Origin: Ramlibacter paludis
GTDB taxonomy: Bacteria > Pseudomonadota > Gammaproteobacteria > Burkholderiales > Burkholderiaceae_C
Assembly: GCF_022012305.1 (NCBI RefSeq)
Contig: NZ_JAKLTM010000002.1
Span: 124,001 to 188,000, forward strand
Reading direction: 5' to 3'
DNA length: 64,000 nt
How positions within the stretch are numbered: position 1 is the stretch's first letter; each line of letters starts with the position of its first letter. The notes under the pieces are model-generated. The model ran no database searches. It saw nothing but the letters and a program-made list of their open reading frames with translations, and was not told the DNA's origin. Position numbers and translations under genes: made by a program. Shown here piece by piece: positions 10,019 to 18,256 of the stretch.

Positions 10019-11902
10019 TCAGCCCAGGCCGAAAGCGATGGCGACGCGGTAAGTGATGAACGACGCCGCGTAGGCCAGCGCGAAGAGATAGCCCGCCATC
10101 ACGGCGGGCCACTTCCAGCCCCCCGTTTCGCGCTTGACCGTGGCCAGCGTCGCCAGGCATTGCGGCGCGAACACGTACCAGGCCAGCAGCGACAGCGCGG
10201 TCGCCAGGCTCCAGCTCTGGGCGATCAGCGGGGCCAGCGCGCCGGCCGTGTCCTCGCCCGTCGCCGACAGCGCGTAGACCGTTCCCAGCGCGCTCACCGC
10301 CACTTCGCGTGCGGCGAGGCCCGGCACCAGCGCGATGCTGATCTGCCAGTTGAAGCCGATGGGCGCCAGCACCACGGCCAGCGCCTTGCCCAGCATGCCG
10401 GCAAAGCTGTACTCGATGGCCGGCTGCGTCGCGCCTTCGGGCGCGCCGGGGAAGCTCGCCAGGAACCACAGCGCGATCGTCAGCACCAGGATGATGCCGC
10501 CCACGCGCTTGAGGAAGATCACCGTGCGCTGCCACAGGCCCAGCGCCACGTTGCGCACGTGCGGCCAGTGGTAGGTGGGCAGTTCCATCATCAGCGCGCG
10601 CACCTGGCCGCGGCCGGTGGTGCGCTTGAGCACCCACGCCACGGCCAGCGAACCCAGGATGCCCGCGACGTACAGCAGGAACAGCACCAGGCCTTGCAGC
10701 TCGATGCCGGGGCCGACTTCGCGCCGCGGGATGAAGGCGCCGATCAGCAGCGCGTAGACCGGCAGCCGCGCGGAGCAGGTCATCATCGGCGCGATCATGA
10801 TCGTCACCAGCCGGTCGCGCGGATTGGCGATGGTGCGGGTGGCCATGATGCCGGGGATGGCACAGGCAAAGCTGGAAAGCAGCGGGATGAAGGAGCGGCC
10901 CGAAAGGCCCACGCCGCCCATGATGCGATCGAGCAGGAAGGCCGCGCGCGGCAGGTAGCCCGACTCTTCCAGCACGAGGATGAAGAAGAACAGGATCAGG
11001 ATCTGCGGCAGGAACACCAGCACGCCGCCGACGCCGGCGATGAGGCCATCGGTGATGAAGCTGCGCAGGTGGCCCTCGGGCAGCAGCGCGCCCACGCCCT
11101 TGCCCAGCCACTCGGTCGCGCCTTCGATGACTGACTTGGGCAGTTCGGCCCAGGCAAACACGGCCTGGAACACCAGGAACAGCAGCACCGCCAGCAGCAA
11201 CGGGCCGATCACCGGATGCAGCACGATGCGGTCGATCCGGTCGCTCGCGAGGTGCGGGGCGACATCGTCGAGGCCCAGGCGGCGCAGGATGGCGCGCACC
11301 GCTTCGTGGTCCGGCACTTCGACGGCGCCAGGCAGTTCGGCAGCCACGGGCCCCTGGGGCTTCCAGACTTCCGGCTGCTCCAGCAATTCGCGCAGCGCGA
11401 CGTCGCCCTCGCCTTGCACGGCCACCGTGCTCACGACCGGCACGCCCAGCTCGCGCGACAGCGCTTGCGGATCCAGCTTGATGCCGCGGCTGGCGGCTAG
11501 GTCGGCCATGTTGAGCGCGACCACGCAAGGCAGTCCCATGCGGCGGATGCCCAGCACCAGCCGCAGGCCGCGCCGCAGGTTGGTGGCATCGACCACGCAG
11601 ACCACCAGGTCAGGCCGCTTCTCGCCCGTCGCCTGGCCGAGCAGCACTTCGCAGGTGATGCGCTCGTCGGGCGAGCGCGGATGCAGGCTGTAGGTGCCCG
11701 GCAGGTCGAGCACGCGCACCGACTTCCCCGAAGGCAGCGTGAGCTTGCCTTCCTTGCGCTCGATGGTGACGCCGGCGTAGTTGGCCACTTTCTGGTGGCT
11801 GCCGGTCAGGCGGTTGAACAGCGCGGTCTTGCCGGCGTTCGGATTGCCGACCAGGGCCGCGAGGCGGCCCGGCGGATGCATGTGGATGATGGCTTCGTTC
11901 AT
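10019..11902 (-). CDS. feoB: Ferrous iron transporter B
   Basis: A 627-residue GTP-gated inner-membrane Fe(II) importer. The N-terminal G domain has G1 GNPNAGKT (residues 19-26), G3 DLPGTYSL (from residue 66) and G4 NMAD. The first Gate domain includes the Cys/Arg-containing segment PLLSSFACAIPGIMATRTI, and the second Gate follows near GLAAREVAVSALGTVYAL. About ten membrane helices are visible. It is shorter than the 773-residue enterobacterial protein, with a reduced C-terminus. The start is chosen from the 4-bp ATGA overlap with feoA; the frame stays open further upstream but is antisense to feoA control DNA. Confidence 0.95.
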   Translation of the reverse strand: MNEAIIHMHPPGRLAALVGNPNAGKTALFNRLTGSHQKVANYAGVTIERKEGKLTLPSGKSVRVLDLPGTYSLHPRSPDERITCEVLLGQATGEKRPDLVVCVVDATNLRRGLRLVLGIRRMGLPCVVALNMADLAASRGIKLDPQALSRELGVPVVSTVAVQGEGDVALRELLEQPEVWKPQGPVAAELPGAVEVPDHEAVRAILRRLGLDDVAPHLASDRIDRIVLHPVIGPLLLAVLLFLVFQAVFAWAELPKSVIEGATEWLGKGVGALLPEGHLRSFITDGLIAGVGGVLVFLPQILILFFFILVLEESGYLPRAAFLLDRIMGGVGLSGRSFIPLLSSFACAIPGIMATRTIANPRDRLVTIMIAPMMTCSARLPVYALLIGAFIPRREVGPGIELQGLVLFLLYVAGILGSLAVAWVLKRTTGRGQVRALMMELPTYHWPHVRNVALGLWQRTVIFLKRVGGIILVLTIALWFLASFPGAPEGATQPAIEYSFAGMLGKALAVVLAPIGFNWQISIALVPGLAAREVAVSALGTVYALSATGEDTAGALAPLIAQSWSLATALSLLAWYVFAPQCLATLATVKRETGGWKWPAVMAGYLFALAYAASFITYRVAIAFGLG

Positions 11903-12138
11903 GCCACGCGCACGCAGGCAGCCTCGGCCCCGCGCAGCGCGAAGGTCGACTGGCCGATGCGCACGACCAGCGGGTCGCCGCCGGGGAAGCCGCGGGTCAT
12001 CACCGTCACCTGCTCGCCCGGGAAGAAGCCGATCTCCTCCAGCTGGCGCGCACGCTCCGGCACTTGCGGGTCCGCTTCCACGTGGCGGACGGTGAAAACC
12101 CGTCCAAGGGGCGCCTGGTCCAGTCTTTCGACTGTCAT
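11899..12138 (-). CDS. feoA: Ferrous iron transport protein A
   Basis: A 79-residue SH3-like cytoplasmic protein that supports FeoB. The FeoA pattern is clear: an opening LDQAPLGRVFTVRHVEAD, the central RARQLEEIGFFPGEQVTVMTR and the final DPLVVRIGQSTFALRGAEA. GGAG lies seven bases upstream of the ATG. The gene begins only 20 nt after the predicted transcription start of a Fur-box promoter and overlaps feoB by 4 bp. There is no feoC. Confidence 0.92.
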   Translation of the reverse strand: MTVERLDQAPLGRVFTVRHVEADPQVPERARQLEEIGFFPGEQVTVMTRGFPGGDPLVVRIGQSTFALRGAEAACVRVA

Positions 12139-12148
12139 GCCATCTCCA

Positions 12149-12167
12149 GATAAGAACTATTCGCATT
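12149..12167 (-). promoter_or_regulatory. Fur-like box over the feoA -10 region
   Basis: On the + strand the element reads GATAAGAA, a 3-nt spacer, then TTCGCATT. The TTCGCATT half is identical to that in the boxes at 12192 and 17160. GATAAGAA matches the start of the classical Fur consensus GATAATGAT. It overlaps the feoA -10 hexamer, so bound Fur would block initiation. Confidence 0.55.
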
Positions 12168-12193
12168 CTAATGCGGATGACCTGCTTTCTCAA
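12165..12193 (-). promoter_or_regulatory. Predicted feoAB promoter
   Basis: On the minus strand, TTGAGA (12193-12188, 5/6 match to the -35) is followed after 17 nt by TAGAAT (12170-12165, 5/6 match to the -10). Transcription would start near 12158, giving a leader of about 20 nt. Two Fur-like boxes overlap its two ends. Confidence 0.6.
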
Positions 12194-12212
12194 ATAGGAA
12201 CAATTCGCATTT
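12192..12212. promoter_or_regulatory. Fur-like box between feoA and the siderophore receptor
   Basis: The arms AAATAGGAA and TTCGCATTT are separated by 3 nt; seven of nine positions pair as an inverted repeat. It overlaps the feoA -35 and lies just upstream of a TACAAT -10 (12217-12222) facing the receptor gene. One repressor site could thus control both directions. Confidence 0.6.
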
Positions 12213-12311
12213 GCGTTACAATCGCCGCCGAATCCGGGCCAGCCAAACCTTCGCGCCTCGCCGGGCGCCCAGCCAGCCTTCTCTCCAAACGACAAAACAA
12301 GGTTGGCATTC

Positions 12312-14585
12312 ATGAAGAAGAACGTCCCGACGCCGAAGGCGTCGTCCGAAACCGCCCTGCTGCCGCTGGGCGCGATGATGCTGGCGGCATCGATGGGCAG
12401 CTGGGCCCAGTCGGCACAGCCGGCGCCCGAAGGCAAGACCCTGGCCCCGGTGACGGTGAAGGAAAAGGCCGAGGCGCCGCAAGGCAAGGATTCGCTGCGC
12501 GCGACCCAGACCAGCATCGGCAAGGGCACGCAAGCCGTGCGCGACATCCCGCAGTCCATGACCGTGGTCACCGAGAAGCTGATGGACGACCGCAACATCG
12601 ATACCGTCAAGGATGCGCTGCGCCAGACGGCCGGCGTCACCTTCCAGGCCGCAGAGGGCGGCGAGGAAGACATCCGCCTGCGCGGCTTCTCGCTGGCCAC
12701 CAGCGGCGACATCTTCCTCGACGGCATGCGCGACCCGGCGTTCTACGACCGCGACACCTTCAACCTCGACCGCCTGGAAGTGCTGCGCGGCTCGGCCTCG
12801 ATGCTGTTCGGCCGCGGCTCCACGGGCGGGGCCGTCAACCAGGTGAGCAAGGTGCCCCAGCTCGTCGACGAGAGCGAAGTCGTCACCACGGTGGGCAACC
12901 ATTCCTACGTGCGCGTCACGGGCGACTTCAACAAGCGCACCGGCGAGACCTCGGCGCTGCGCATCACCGCGATGGGCAACCAGGCCGACAACAACGGCTC
13001 GGGCTCCAGCATCGACAAGAAGGGCCTTTCGGGCTCCTACCGCTTCGGCATCGGCACCGACAACGAGTTCTACGGCGCGCTCTACTGGCTGGACAACCAC
13101 AACGGCATCAACTACGGCCTGCCGTGGATCAAGCCCAATGCCAGCGACACGACGGCCAGCAACACGATCATCCGCGGGCTCAAGCCCACCGATTACTTCG
13201 GCATGGCCAGCGACTACAACGATGGCAGCGCGAAGATCGCGACGCTCGGCTGGATCCACCGCTTCAGCCCCGACGTGGAAGTGAAGACCCTGGTGCGCAA
13301 GGGCGAGTTCACGCGCGACCTGCGCGCCAGCGCGATCCGCTTCGCGGCGGCTGCCCTGCAGCCAGGCGGCGCCGCGGCTGATCTGTCGACCTTCGGCCCC
13401 GGCACCGTCTTCACCCGCGGCACGAACCTCAAGGTGCAGGACATGGACGTGCTGCAGGCGCAAAGCGACCTCAGCGCCAAGTTCGACGCCTGGGGCCTGC
13501 GCCACCAGGTGACGGCCGGCGTCGACTACGCGCGCGAAAAGAAGATCGTCTACGCGGCGCGCACCGCGGCGCAGGGCGGCGTGAACCTCGCCAAGCCGAC
13601 CACGGTGGCCGGCACGCCCGACGACGGCGCCTGGGTCGACGAGGGCCGGCGCGTCTTCCGCGACAACAACGACTTCACCAACGACGCGGTGGGCATCTAT
13701 GCGCAGGACCTGCTGCAAGTCGCGCCGCACTGGAAGCTGCTGGGCGGACTGCGCTACGACCACATGCGCGGGCAGTACAACAGCTACGCGATCCCCGCGA
13801 CTGCGCCCGGCCCCGTCACGACCACGAGCTACGGACAGACCGTGTCCGACTGGAGCAAGCGCTTCGGCGTGCTGTACCAGCCGACGGACACGACGTCCTT
13901 CCACTTCTCCTACGGCACCTCGTTCAACACCTCGGGCGACACCTATTCGTACAACGCGCTCTCGGCCAACACCCCGCCCGAGCAGAGCGAGAACATCGAG
14001 GTCGGTGGCACCTTCGACTCGGCGGACAAGCGTTTCACCACGCGGGTCGCCATCTTCCGCTCCACCAAGAAGAACGAACGCAACACCGACGCCGACACGG
14101 CCGCGACGCGGCTGCTGCTGTCCGGCAAGCGCCATTCCGCCGGCGTCGAGATCGACTTTTCCGGCCGCATCACGCCACGCTGGGAGGTCTACGGCTCTTA
14201 CCAGTGGCTGCCGGTCGCCGTGGTGGACGATGCCGCCTCGACCGTCAACACCGTGGGCAACCGCGAAGGCGATCGTCCCGGGCTGTCGCCGAAGCACAGC
14301 GGCACGGTGTGGACCACCTACCAGGTCAACGGGCAATGGCGCGTGGGCGCCGGCCTCAACTTCCGCAGCCCGCAGTCGCCCGCCGACGTCACGGCGCCGG
14401 CGTGGGAGGCGCCCGGCTTCGTCACCGGCGACCTGATGACCGAGTACGCCGTCACGCCGGACGTCACGCTGCGCGGCAACGTGAGCAACGTCACGGACAA
14501 GTACTACGCCGAATCGCTCTACCGCGGGCATTACGTGCCCGGCGCGGGCCGGCTGGTGCAGCTGTCGCTGGGCGTGAAGTTCTAG
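12312..14585 (+). CDS. TonB-dependent siderophore receptor (Fiu/PiuA-like)
   Basis: A 757-residue outer-membrane ferric-siderophore receptor. A signal peptide (about residues 1-33, ending GSWAQS) is followed by a TonB-box region (LAPVTVKEK) and a plug domain with [26 protein letters not shown] strands and [20 protein letters not shown] 22-strand barrel then ends at the typical terminal Phe (LSLGVKF). I chose the ATG at 12312; a TTG nine bases earlier is also in frame. The adjacent PiuC-like hydroxylase suggests a catecholate-type ligand such as those of Fiu/PiuA. Control is likely by the Fur-like box at 12192-12212. Confidence 0.9.
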   Translation: MKKNVPTPKASSETALLPLGAMMLAASMGSWAQSAQPAPEGKTLAPVTVKEKAEAPQGKDSLRATQTSIGKGTQAVRDIPQSMTVVTEKLMDDRNIDTVKDALRQTAGVTFQAAEGGEEDIRLRGFSLATSGDIFLDGMRDPAFYDRDTFNLDRLEVLRGSASMLFGRGSTGGAVNQVSKVPQLVDESEVVTTVGNHSYVRVTGDFNKRTGETSALRITAMGNQADNNGSGSSIDKKGLSGSYRFGIGTDNEFYGALYWLDNHNGINYGLPWIKPNASDTTASNTIIRGLKPTDYFGMASDYNDGSAKIATLGWIHRFSPDVEVKTLVRKGEFTRDLRASAIRFAAAALQPGGAAADLSTFGPGTVFTRGTNLKVQDMDVLQAQSDLSAKFDAWGLRHQVTAGVDYAREKKIVYAARTAAQGGVNLAKPTTVAGTPDDGAWVDEGRRVFRDNNDFTNDAVGIYAQDLLQVAPHWKLLGGLRYDHMRGQYNSYAIPATAPGPVTTTSYGQTVSDWSKRFGVLYQPTDTTSFHFSYGTSFNTSGDTYSYNALSANTPPEQSENIEVGGTFDSADKRFTTRVAIFRSTKKNERNTDADTAATRLLLSGKRHSAGVEIDFSGRITPRWEVYGSYQWLPVAVVDDAASTVNTVGNREGDRPGLSPKHSGTVWTTYQVNGQWRVGAGLNFRSPQSPADVTAPAWEAPGFVTGDLMTEYAVTPDVTLRGNVSNVTDKYYAESLYRGHYVPGAGRLVQLSLGVKF

Positions 14586-14613
14586 CCATTCCAACGAGGG
14601 CAAAGCCGCCGCC

Positions 14614-15291
14614 ATGCTCCTGAACTTCTCCCTGCTGGATGCGCAGGCCCTCGCGCGGGCCCGCCCGCTGCTTGCGCGCGCACCATGGGCCGACGGGCGC
14701 GACAGCGCCGGCGCGCAGGCCGCCCAGGCCAAGAACAACACGCAGATGCCGCGCGACTGTGCCGAGGCGCGCCAACTGAGCGCGCTGGTGCTGCAGGCGC
14801 TCGACGGGTCGCCCATGTTCCTGGCGGCCGCCCTGCCGGCCCGCATCTATCCGCCGCGGTTCAACCGCTATCGCGGCGAGGCCAACCACTATGGCCCGCA
14901 CGTGGACAGCGCGGTGCGCTTCGGCGAGAACGGCCTGCGCGTGCGCACCGACCTGTCGTGCACCGTCTTCTTCAGCGATCCCGACGCCTACGACGGCGGC
15001 GAGCTGGTGCTGCACGGCCCGGACGGCGAGCAGTCGGTGAAGCTGCCGGCCGGCCAGGCCGTGCTCTATCCCGCGTCGCTCGTCCACGAGGTGCGGCCGG
15101 TGACGCGCGGCGAGCGCGTCGGCTGCTTCTTCTGGGTGCAGAGCCTGGTGCGCAGCGCCGAACAGCGCCGGCTGCTGCTGGAGTTCGACCAGGCGCTCAC
15201 CACGCTGCGCCAGCGCGAGGGCGACAGTCCCGCCACGGTCGCCTTGACCGGCACGTACCACAACCTCCTGCGGATGTGGTCGGAGACCTGA
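14614..15291 (+). CDS. piuC: Fe(II)/2-oxoglutarate dioxygenase, PiuC/YbiX family
   Basis: A 225-residue PKHD-type hydroxylase. The facial triad is His96, Asp98 (GPHVDSAVR) and His158 ([14 protein letters not shown]), with Arg168 as the 2-oxoglutarate carboxylate ligand. The N-terminal NNTQMP and C-terminal [13 protein letters not shown] are family signatures. It starts 28 bp after the receptor gene, the same pairing as piuA-piuC and fiu-ybiX. Its substrate is not established; a role in siderophore or iron-complex processing is inferred from gene context. Confidence 0.9.
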   Translation: MLLNFSLLDAQALARARPLLARAPWADGRDSAGAQAAQAKNNTQMPRDCAEARQLSALVLQALDGSPMFLAAALPARIYPPRFNRYRGEANHYGPHVDSAVRFGENGLRVRTDLSCTVFFSDPDAYDGGELVLHGPDGEQSVKLPAGQAVLYPASLVHEVRPVTRGERVGCFFWVQSLVRSAEQRRLLLEFDQALTTLRQREGDSPATVALTGTYHNLLRMWSET

Positions 15292-15295
15292 GGCC

Positions 15296-16345
15296 GTGGA
15301 ATTGCAATCCCTCCCGGCCGGCCTGGCCACGCTTGCGGACCACGAGCGCCACGCCCGGGCGACGCTGGACGCGGCGGCGTGGGATTACCTTTGTGGCGCG
15401 GCCGGGGACGGTCTCACCGCGCGCCACAACCGCGCCGCCTGGGACGCATGGACGCTGCTGCCCCGCGTCCTGGCGCCGCTCGCCGGCCTGCACACGCGCA
15501 CCGAGTTGCTCGGTCGCACCCTGGCCTGCCCGCTGCTCGTTGCGCCGCTGGCCCACCAGCGCCTCGCGCACGCGGATGCCGAACTGGGCACCGCCATGGC
15601 CGCGGCCGCGCAGGAGGCGGGCATGGTCCTGAGCATGCAGGCCAGCACGCCGCTGGAAGCCGTGGCCGATGCGGTGCGGTCCGACGCGGGCCGCGGGCCC
15701 CTGTGGTTCCAGCTTTACTGGCTGGCGGACCGCGGCCTGCTGCGCGCCGTGATCGAGCGCGCGCGCGCTGCCGGCTACGAGGCCCTGGTCCTCACCGTCG
15801 ACGCGCCGGTGCGCACCGGCTTCCGCCTGCCCGCCGGGATGGCCACGCCGAACGCGCCCGCGACTTCGGGCGACAGTTCGCTGGCCGACCTCTGCGCCAC
15901 CGCACCGACCTGGCGCGAGCTCGAATGGCTGTGTGCCCACGCGCCATTACCCGTGGTGGTCAAAGGCGTCCTGCATCCCGACGACGCGCGTGCGGCGCAG
16001 GCCAGCGGCGCCGCTGCGCTCGTCGTCTCCAACCACGGCGGCCGCACGCTCGATGGCGCGCCCGCCACCGCCACCATGCTGCCGCGCATTGCCGACGCCG
16101 TCGGCGGCGCGCTTCCCCTGCTGGCCGACGGCGGCATCCGCCGCGGCACCGACGTGCTCAAGGCCATTTCGCTCGGCGCCCGTGCCGTGCTGGTCGGCCG
16201 CCCCGCGGTCTGGGGACTGGCCAATGCCGGCGCGCTGGGCGTGGCGCACGTGCTGCGCCTGCTGCGCGACGAACTGGAACTGGCCATGGCGCTGTGCGGC
16301 TGTACCGATCTCTCTTCACCACCCACCTGCGAAAGGACATCATGA
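15296..16345 (+). CDS. FMN-dependent alpha-hydroxy-acid oxidising protein
   Basis: A 349-residue soluble FMN enzyme of the lactate/glycolate oxidase family. It has the FMN and catalytic landmarks LYWLADRGL, PVVVKGVLHPDDA, the catalytic His/Arg motif SNHGGRTLDG, and the phosphate-binding LADGGIRRGTDVLKAISLGA and VLVGRP. It would oxidise an L-2-hydroxy acid to the keto acid; electrons could go to oxygen or to a membrane carrier. The start is a GTG at 15296, four bases after the piuC stop, and the end overlaps the PepSY gene by 4 bp, so it sits inside the iron operon. Exact substrate unknown. Confidence 0.85.
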   Translation: MELQSLPAGLATLADHERHARATLDAAAWDYLCGAAGDGLTARHNRAAWDAWTLLPRVLAPLAGLHTRTELLGRTLACPLLVAPLAHQRLAHADAELGTAMAAAAQEAGMVLSMQASTPLEAVADAVRSDAGRGPLWFQLYWLADRGLLRAVIERARAAGYEALVLTVDAPVRTGFRLPAGMATPNAPATSGDSSLADLCATAPTWRELEWLCAHAPLPVVVKGVLHPDDARAAQASGAAALVVSNHGGRTLDGAPATATMLPRIADAVGGALPLLADGGIRRGTDVLKAISLGARAVLVGRPAVWGLANAGALGVAHVLRLLRDELELAMALCGCTDLSSPPTCERTS

Positions 16346-16617
16346 AATCCCTCCTCACCGCTATCGCGGCCCTCACCCTCGGCGCTTCCGCCTTCGCCCA
16401 CGGCGAATTCAAGTGCGACGTGCCCAAGGCCGAATGGAAGCCCCAGATGGAACTCAAGGCCAAGCTGGAGACCGACGGCTGGAAGAAGGTGCGCCAGGTG
16501 AAGGTCGAAAACGGCTGCTACGAGGTCTACGGCTTCGACGAGAAGAACGAGCGCGCCGAGAAGTTCTACAACCCCAAGACCTTCGAGCTGGTCGGCGCGG
16601 TCAAGCAGAAGAAGTGA
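16342..16617 (+). CDS. Secreted PepSY-domain protein
   Basis: A 91-residue exported protein with a clear signal peptide (MKSLLTAIAALTLGASAFA, cleavage near residue 19-20). A single PepSY-type domain follows: KAKLETDGWKKVRQVKVENG, then CYEVYGFDEKNERAEKFYNPKTFELV. The mature protein is periplasmic and has two Cys. It is coupled by overlap to the FMN enzyme upstream and to cytochrome b561 downstream (stop and start share one base). Small PepSY proteins next to cytochrome b561 are common and may modulate it; the function here is not known. Confidence 0.8.
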   Translation: MKSLLTAIAALTLGASAFAHGEFKCDVPKAEWKPQMELKAKLETDGWKKVRQVKVENGCYEVYGFDEKNERAEKFYNPKTFELVGAVKQKK

Positions 16618-17144
16618 TGCGCGTCTGGGACGGCGCGGTCCGCGCCCTCCACTGGGCGCTGGCCGCCACCTGCGCGGCCGCCTGGGTCACGACCCAGGCC
16701 GGGCTGCGCTGGCACGAGCCGCTCGGTTACCTCGCCCTGGCGCTGGTCGTCACTCGCGTCGCCTGGGGCTTCGCGGGCAGCCCTTATGCCCGCTTCTCAA
16801 ACTTCCTCCGCAGCCCGTCGTCCACCCTCGCCTATGCGCGTCGGCTCGCCGACGGCAGCGCGCCCCGCCACCTCGGCCACAACCCCCTGGGCGGCTGGAT
16901 GGCCGTCGTGCTCTGGAGCGTCGTCGCCCTGCTGGGCTTGAGCGGCTGGCTCTATTCCACCGACCGGTTCTGGGGCGAGGCCTGGCTGGACCGCACCCAC
17001 CAATGGCTGGGCTGGTCGCTCCTGGTGCTGGTGGTGCTGCACCTCGCCGGCGTGATTCATGCCTCGCGCAAGCACCGCGAGAGCCTGGTCGCGGCCATGG
17101 TGCACGGCGACAAGCGGCCTCCGGCGCCCGGCGATATCCCTTGA
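16617..17144 (+). CDS. Cytochrome b561-family membrane protein
   Basis: A 175-residue di-haem b-type cytochrome with four transmembrane helices. Candidate haem ligands are His13 (RALHWALA) and further His residues in helix 2 ([11 protein letters not shown]), helix 3/4 ([12 protein letters not shown]) and [15 protein letters not shown]. Families of this type pass electrons between quinol and periplasmic acceptors. Its position in a Fur-linked operon, after a PepSY protein, suggests ferric-siderophore or ferric iron reduction, which is inference only. Stop codon at 17144 is 15 bp before the Fur-like box of the next operon. Confidence 0.85.
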   Translation: MRVWDGAVRALHWALAATCAAAWVTTQAGLRWHEPLGYLALALVVTRVAWGFAGSPYARFSNFLRSPSSTLAYARRLADGSAPRHLGHNPLGGWMAVVLWSVVALLGLSGWLYSTDRFWGEAWLDRTHQWLGWSLLVLVVLHLAGVIHASRKHRESLVAAMVHGDKRPPAPGDIP

Positions 17145-17155
17145 ATCCATAGGCA

Positions 17156-17185
17156 TTGCAAATGCGAAGGATTCGCATTTATAAT
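17156..17185 (+). promoter_or_regulatory. Predicted promoter of the bfd-tonB-exbBD-hemP operon
   Basis: TTGCAA (17156-17161, 4/6) and a perfect TATAAT (17180-17185) are separated by 18 nt. The Fur-like box at 17160-17180 fills the entire spacer. Transcription would start near 17192, about 34 nt before the first gene. Confidence 0.75.
17160..17180 (+). promoter_or_regulatory. Fur-like box, perfect 9-3-9 inverted repeat
   Basis: AAATGCGAA (17160-17168) and TTCGCATTT (17172-17180) are perfect inverted repeats around GGA. The element resembles the betaproteobacterial Fur box AATGAGAAT-type palindrome and covers the space between the -35 and -10. It shares TTCGCATT with both boxes near feoA. Confidence 0.75.
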
Positions 17186-17225
17186 CAAGCCACACATTGT
17201 TCAACCGCCAGCCAAAGCCAGTTCC

Positions 17226-17468
17226 ATGATCGTCTGCGTCTGCCGCCGTGTTTCCGACCGCGAAATCGCCAGCCATGCACGGGCCGGGATGGACTTCGAC
17301 GACATCCAGTTCGAACTCGGCGTGGCCACCCAGTGCGGGCAATGCGAAAGCTGCGCCCGCGACGTGGTGGCCCAGTGCAGCGCCACCCACCCGGTCGCCG
17401 CCATCCAGCTCGCTAGCCGCATCAAGGAAAGCGCAGCATGGAACTCCTCGCCCTCGGCATCGGCCTGA
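17226..17468 (+). CDS. bfd: Bacterioferritin-associated ferredoxin-like [2Fe-2S] protein
   Basis: An 80-residue Bfd-like protein. The [2Fe-2S] ligands fit Cys4-x-Cys6 in [11 protein letters not shown] and Cys37-x2-Cys40 in QCGQCESC, with a further Cys43. Bfd docks on bacterioferritin and supplies electrons that release stored iron as Fe(II). It is the first gene after the Fur-like promoter, consistent with iron mobilisation under starvation. The bfr gene lies about 7 kb away rather than adjacent. The last residues ([11 protein letters not shown]) lie in DNA overlapped by a second short reading frame starting at 17438. Confidence 0.88.
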   Translation: MIVCVCRRVSDREIASHARAGMDFDDIQFELGVATQCGQCESCARDVVAQCSATHPVAAIQLASRIKESAAWNSSPSASA

Positions 17469-17509
17469 TCCTCGTCCTGGGTTCCGCCTGGTGGGCCCTC
17501 AGCGATTGA
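17438..17509 (+). CDS. Candidate 23-residue single-pass membrane peptide
   Basis: A short reading frame (start [14 protein letters not shown], end SAWWALSD) that is almost entirely one hydrophobic helix. An AAGGAAAG ribosome site lies 6-13 nt upstream of its ATG. It overlaps the bfd 3' end by 31 bp and stops four bases before tonB. Size, composition and coupling resemble small membrane proteins that stabilise larger complexes. I recognise no family, and expression is unproven. Confidence 0.45.
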   Translation: MELLALGIGLILVLGSAWWALSD

Positions 17510-17513
17510 CGCC

Positions 17514-18254
17514 ATGAGCAGCATTCCCACGCCGGCAGGCGGATTCGGATTTGCCGGCTCCCCGCCTCCGCAGGCAGGACCCGAACCGCGCCTGAGCCGC
17601 AACGCACTGATCGTCGGCGGCGTCGTCCTCTTCCACGTCGCGGCCCTCTGGGCCTTGCAGGCAGGCCTGTTGCGCCGCGTGGTCGAGGTCGTGGTTCCCG
17701 CCGCGCTGATCAGCGAAATCATCACGCCGGCCGAGCCGAAGGTCGAACCGCCGCCGCCCCAGCCCAAGGCGCAGCCGCCGCAGCCGGTGAAGCAGCAGGC
17801 CACGCCTAAAGCACCCAGCCTGCCGCCCGCACCGCAGCCGGTCGCCATCGCCGACCCGACGCCGGCGCCGAACGCCCCGACGGGCATCGTCGCGCCGCAG
17901 CCGCCGGCCCCACCGATCGCGGCGGCCGTCGCGCCGCCGGCCCCGCCGGCCCCGCCGGCTCCGCCCCGGGTGGAAATGCCGTCCAGCGACGCCGATTACC
18001 TGAACAACCCCAAGCCGGCCTACCCGCCCGTGAGCAAGCGCCTGGGCGAACAAGGCAGCGTGCTGGTCCACGTGCTCATCGCCGCCGACGGCAGCGCGCA
18101 GAAGGCGGAAGTCAGGAAGTCGAGCGGCTACGACCGGCTGGACCAGGCCGCCGTCGCCACCGTCCTGAAGTGGCGCTACGTGCCCGGCAAGCGCAACGGC
18201 GTGGCCGAGACCATGTGGTTCACCGTCCCGATCAACTTCGTCCTGGAACAATAA
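17514..18254 (+). CDS. tonB: Energy transducer TonB
   Basis: A 246-residue inner-membrane-anchored protein that couples the proton-motive force to outer-membrane receptors. It has a short cytoplasmic N-terminus and one helix (about residues 28-50, ALIVGGVVLFHVAALWALQA) with the conserved His. A long Pro/Ala/Lys-rich periplasmic spacer (about residues 72-155) leads to the C-terminal TonB domain with PAYPPVSKRLGEQGSVLVHV and AAVATVLKWRYVPGKRNG. It is followed by exbB 2 bp downstream and exbD, forming a dedicated TonB-ExbB-ExbD set. Energising the receptor at 12312 is its likely job. Confidence 0.95.
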   Translation: MSSIPTPAGGFGFAGSPPPQAGPEPRLSRNALIVGGVVLFHVAALWALQAGLLRRVVEVVVPAALISEIITPAEPKVEPPPPQPKAQPPQPVKQQATPKAPSLPPAPQPVAIADPTPAPNAPTGIVAPQPPAPPIAAAVAPPAPPAPPAPPRVEMPSSDADYLNNPKPAYPPVSKRLGEQGSVLVHVLIAADGSAQKAEVRKSSGYDRLDQAAVATVLKWRYVPGKRNGVAETMWFTVPINFVLEQ

Positions 18255-18256
18255 AG

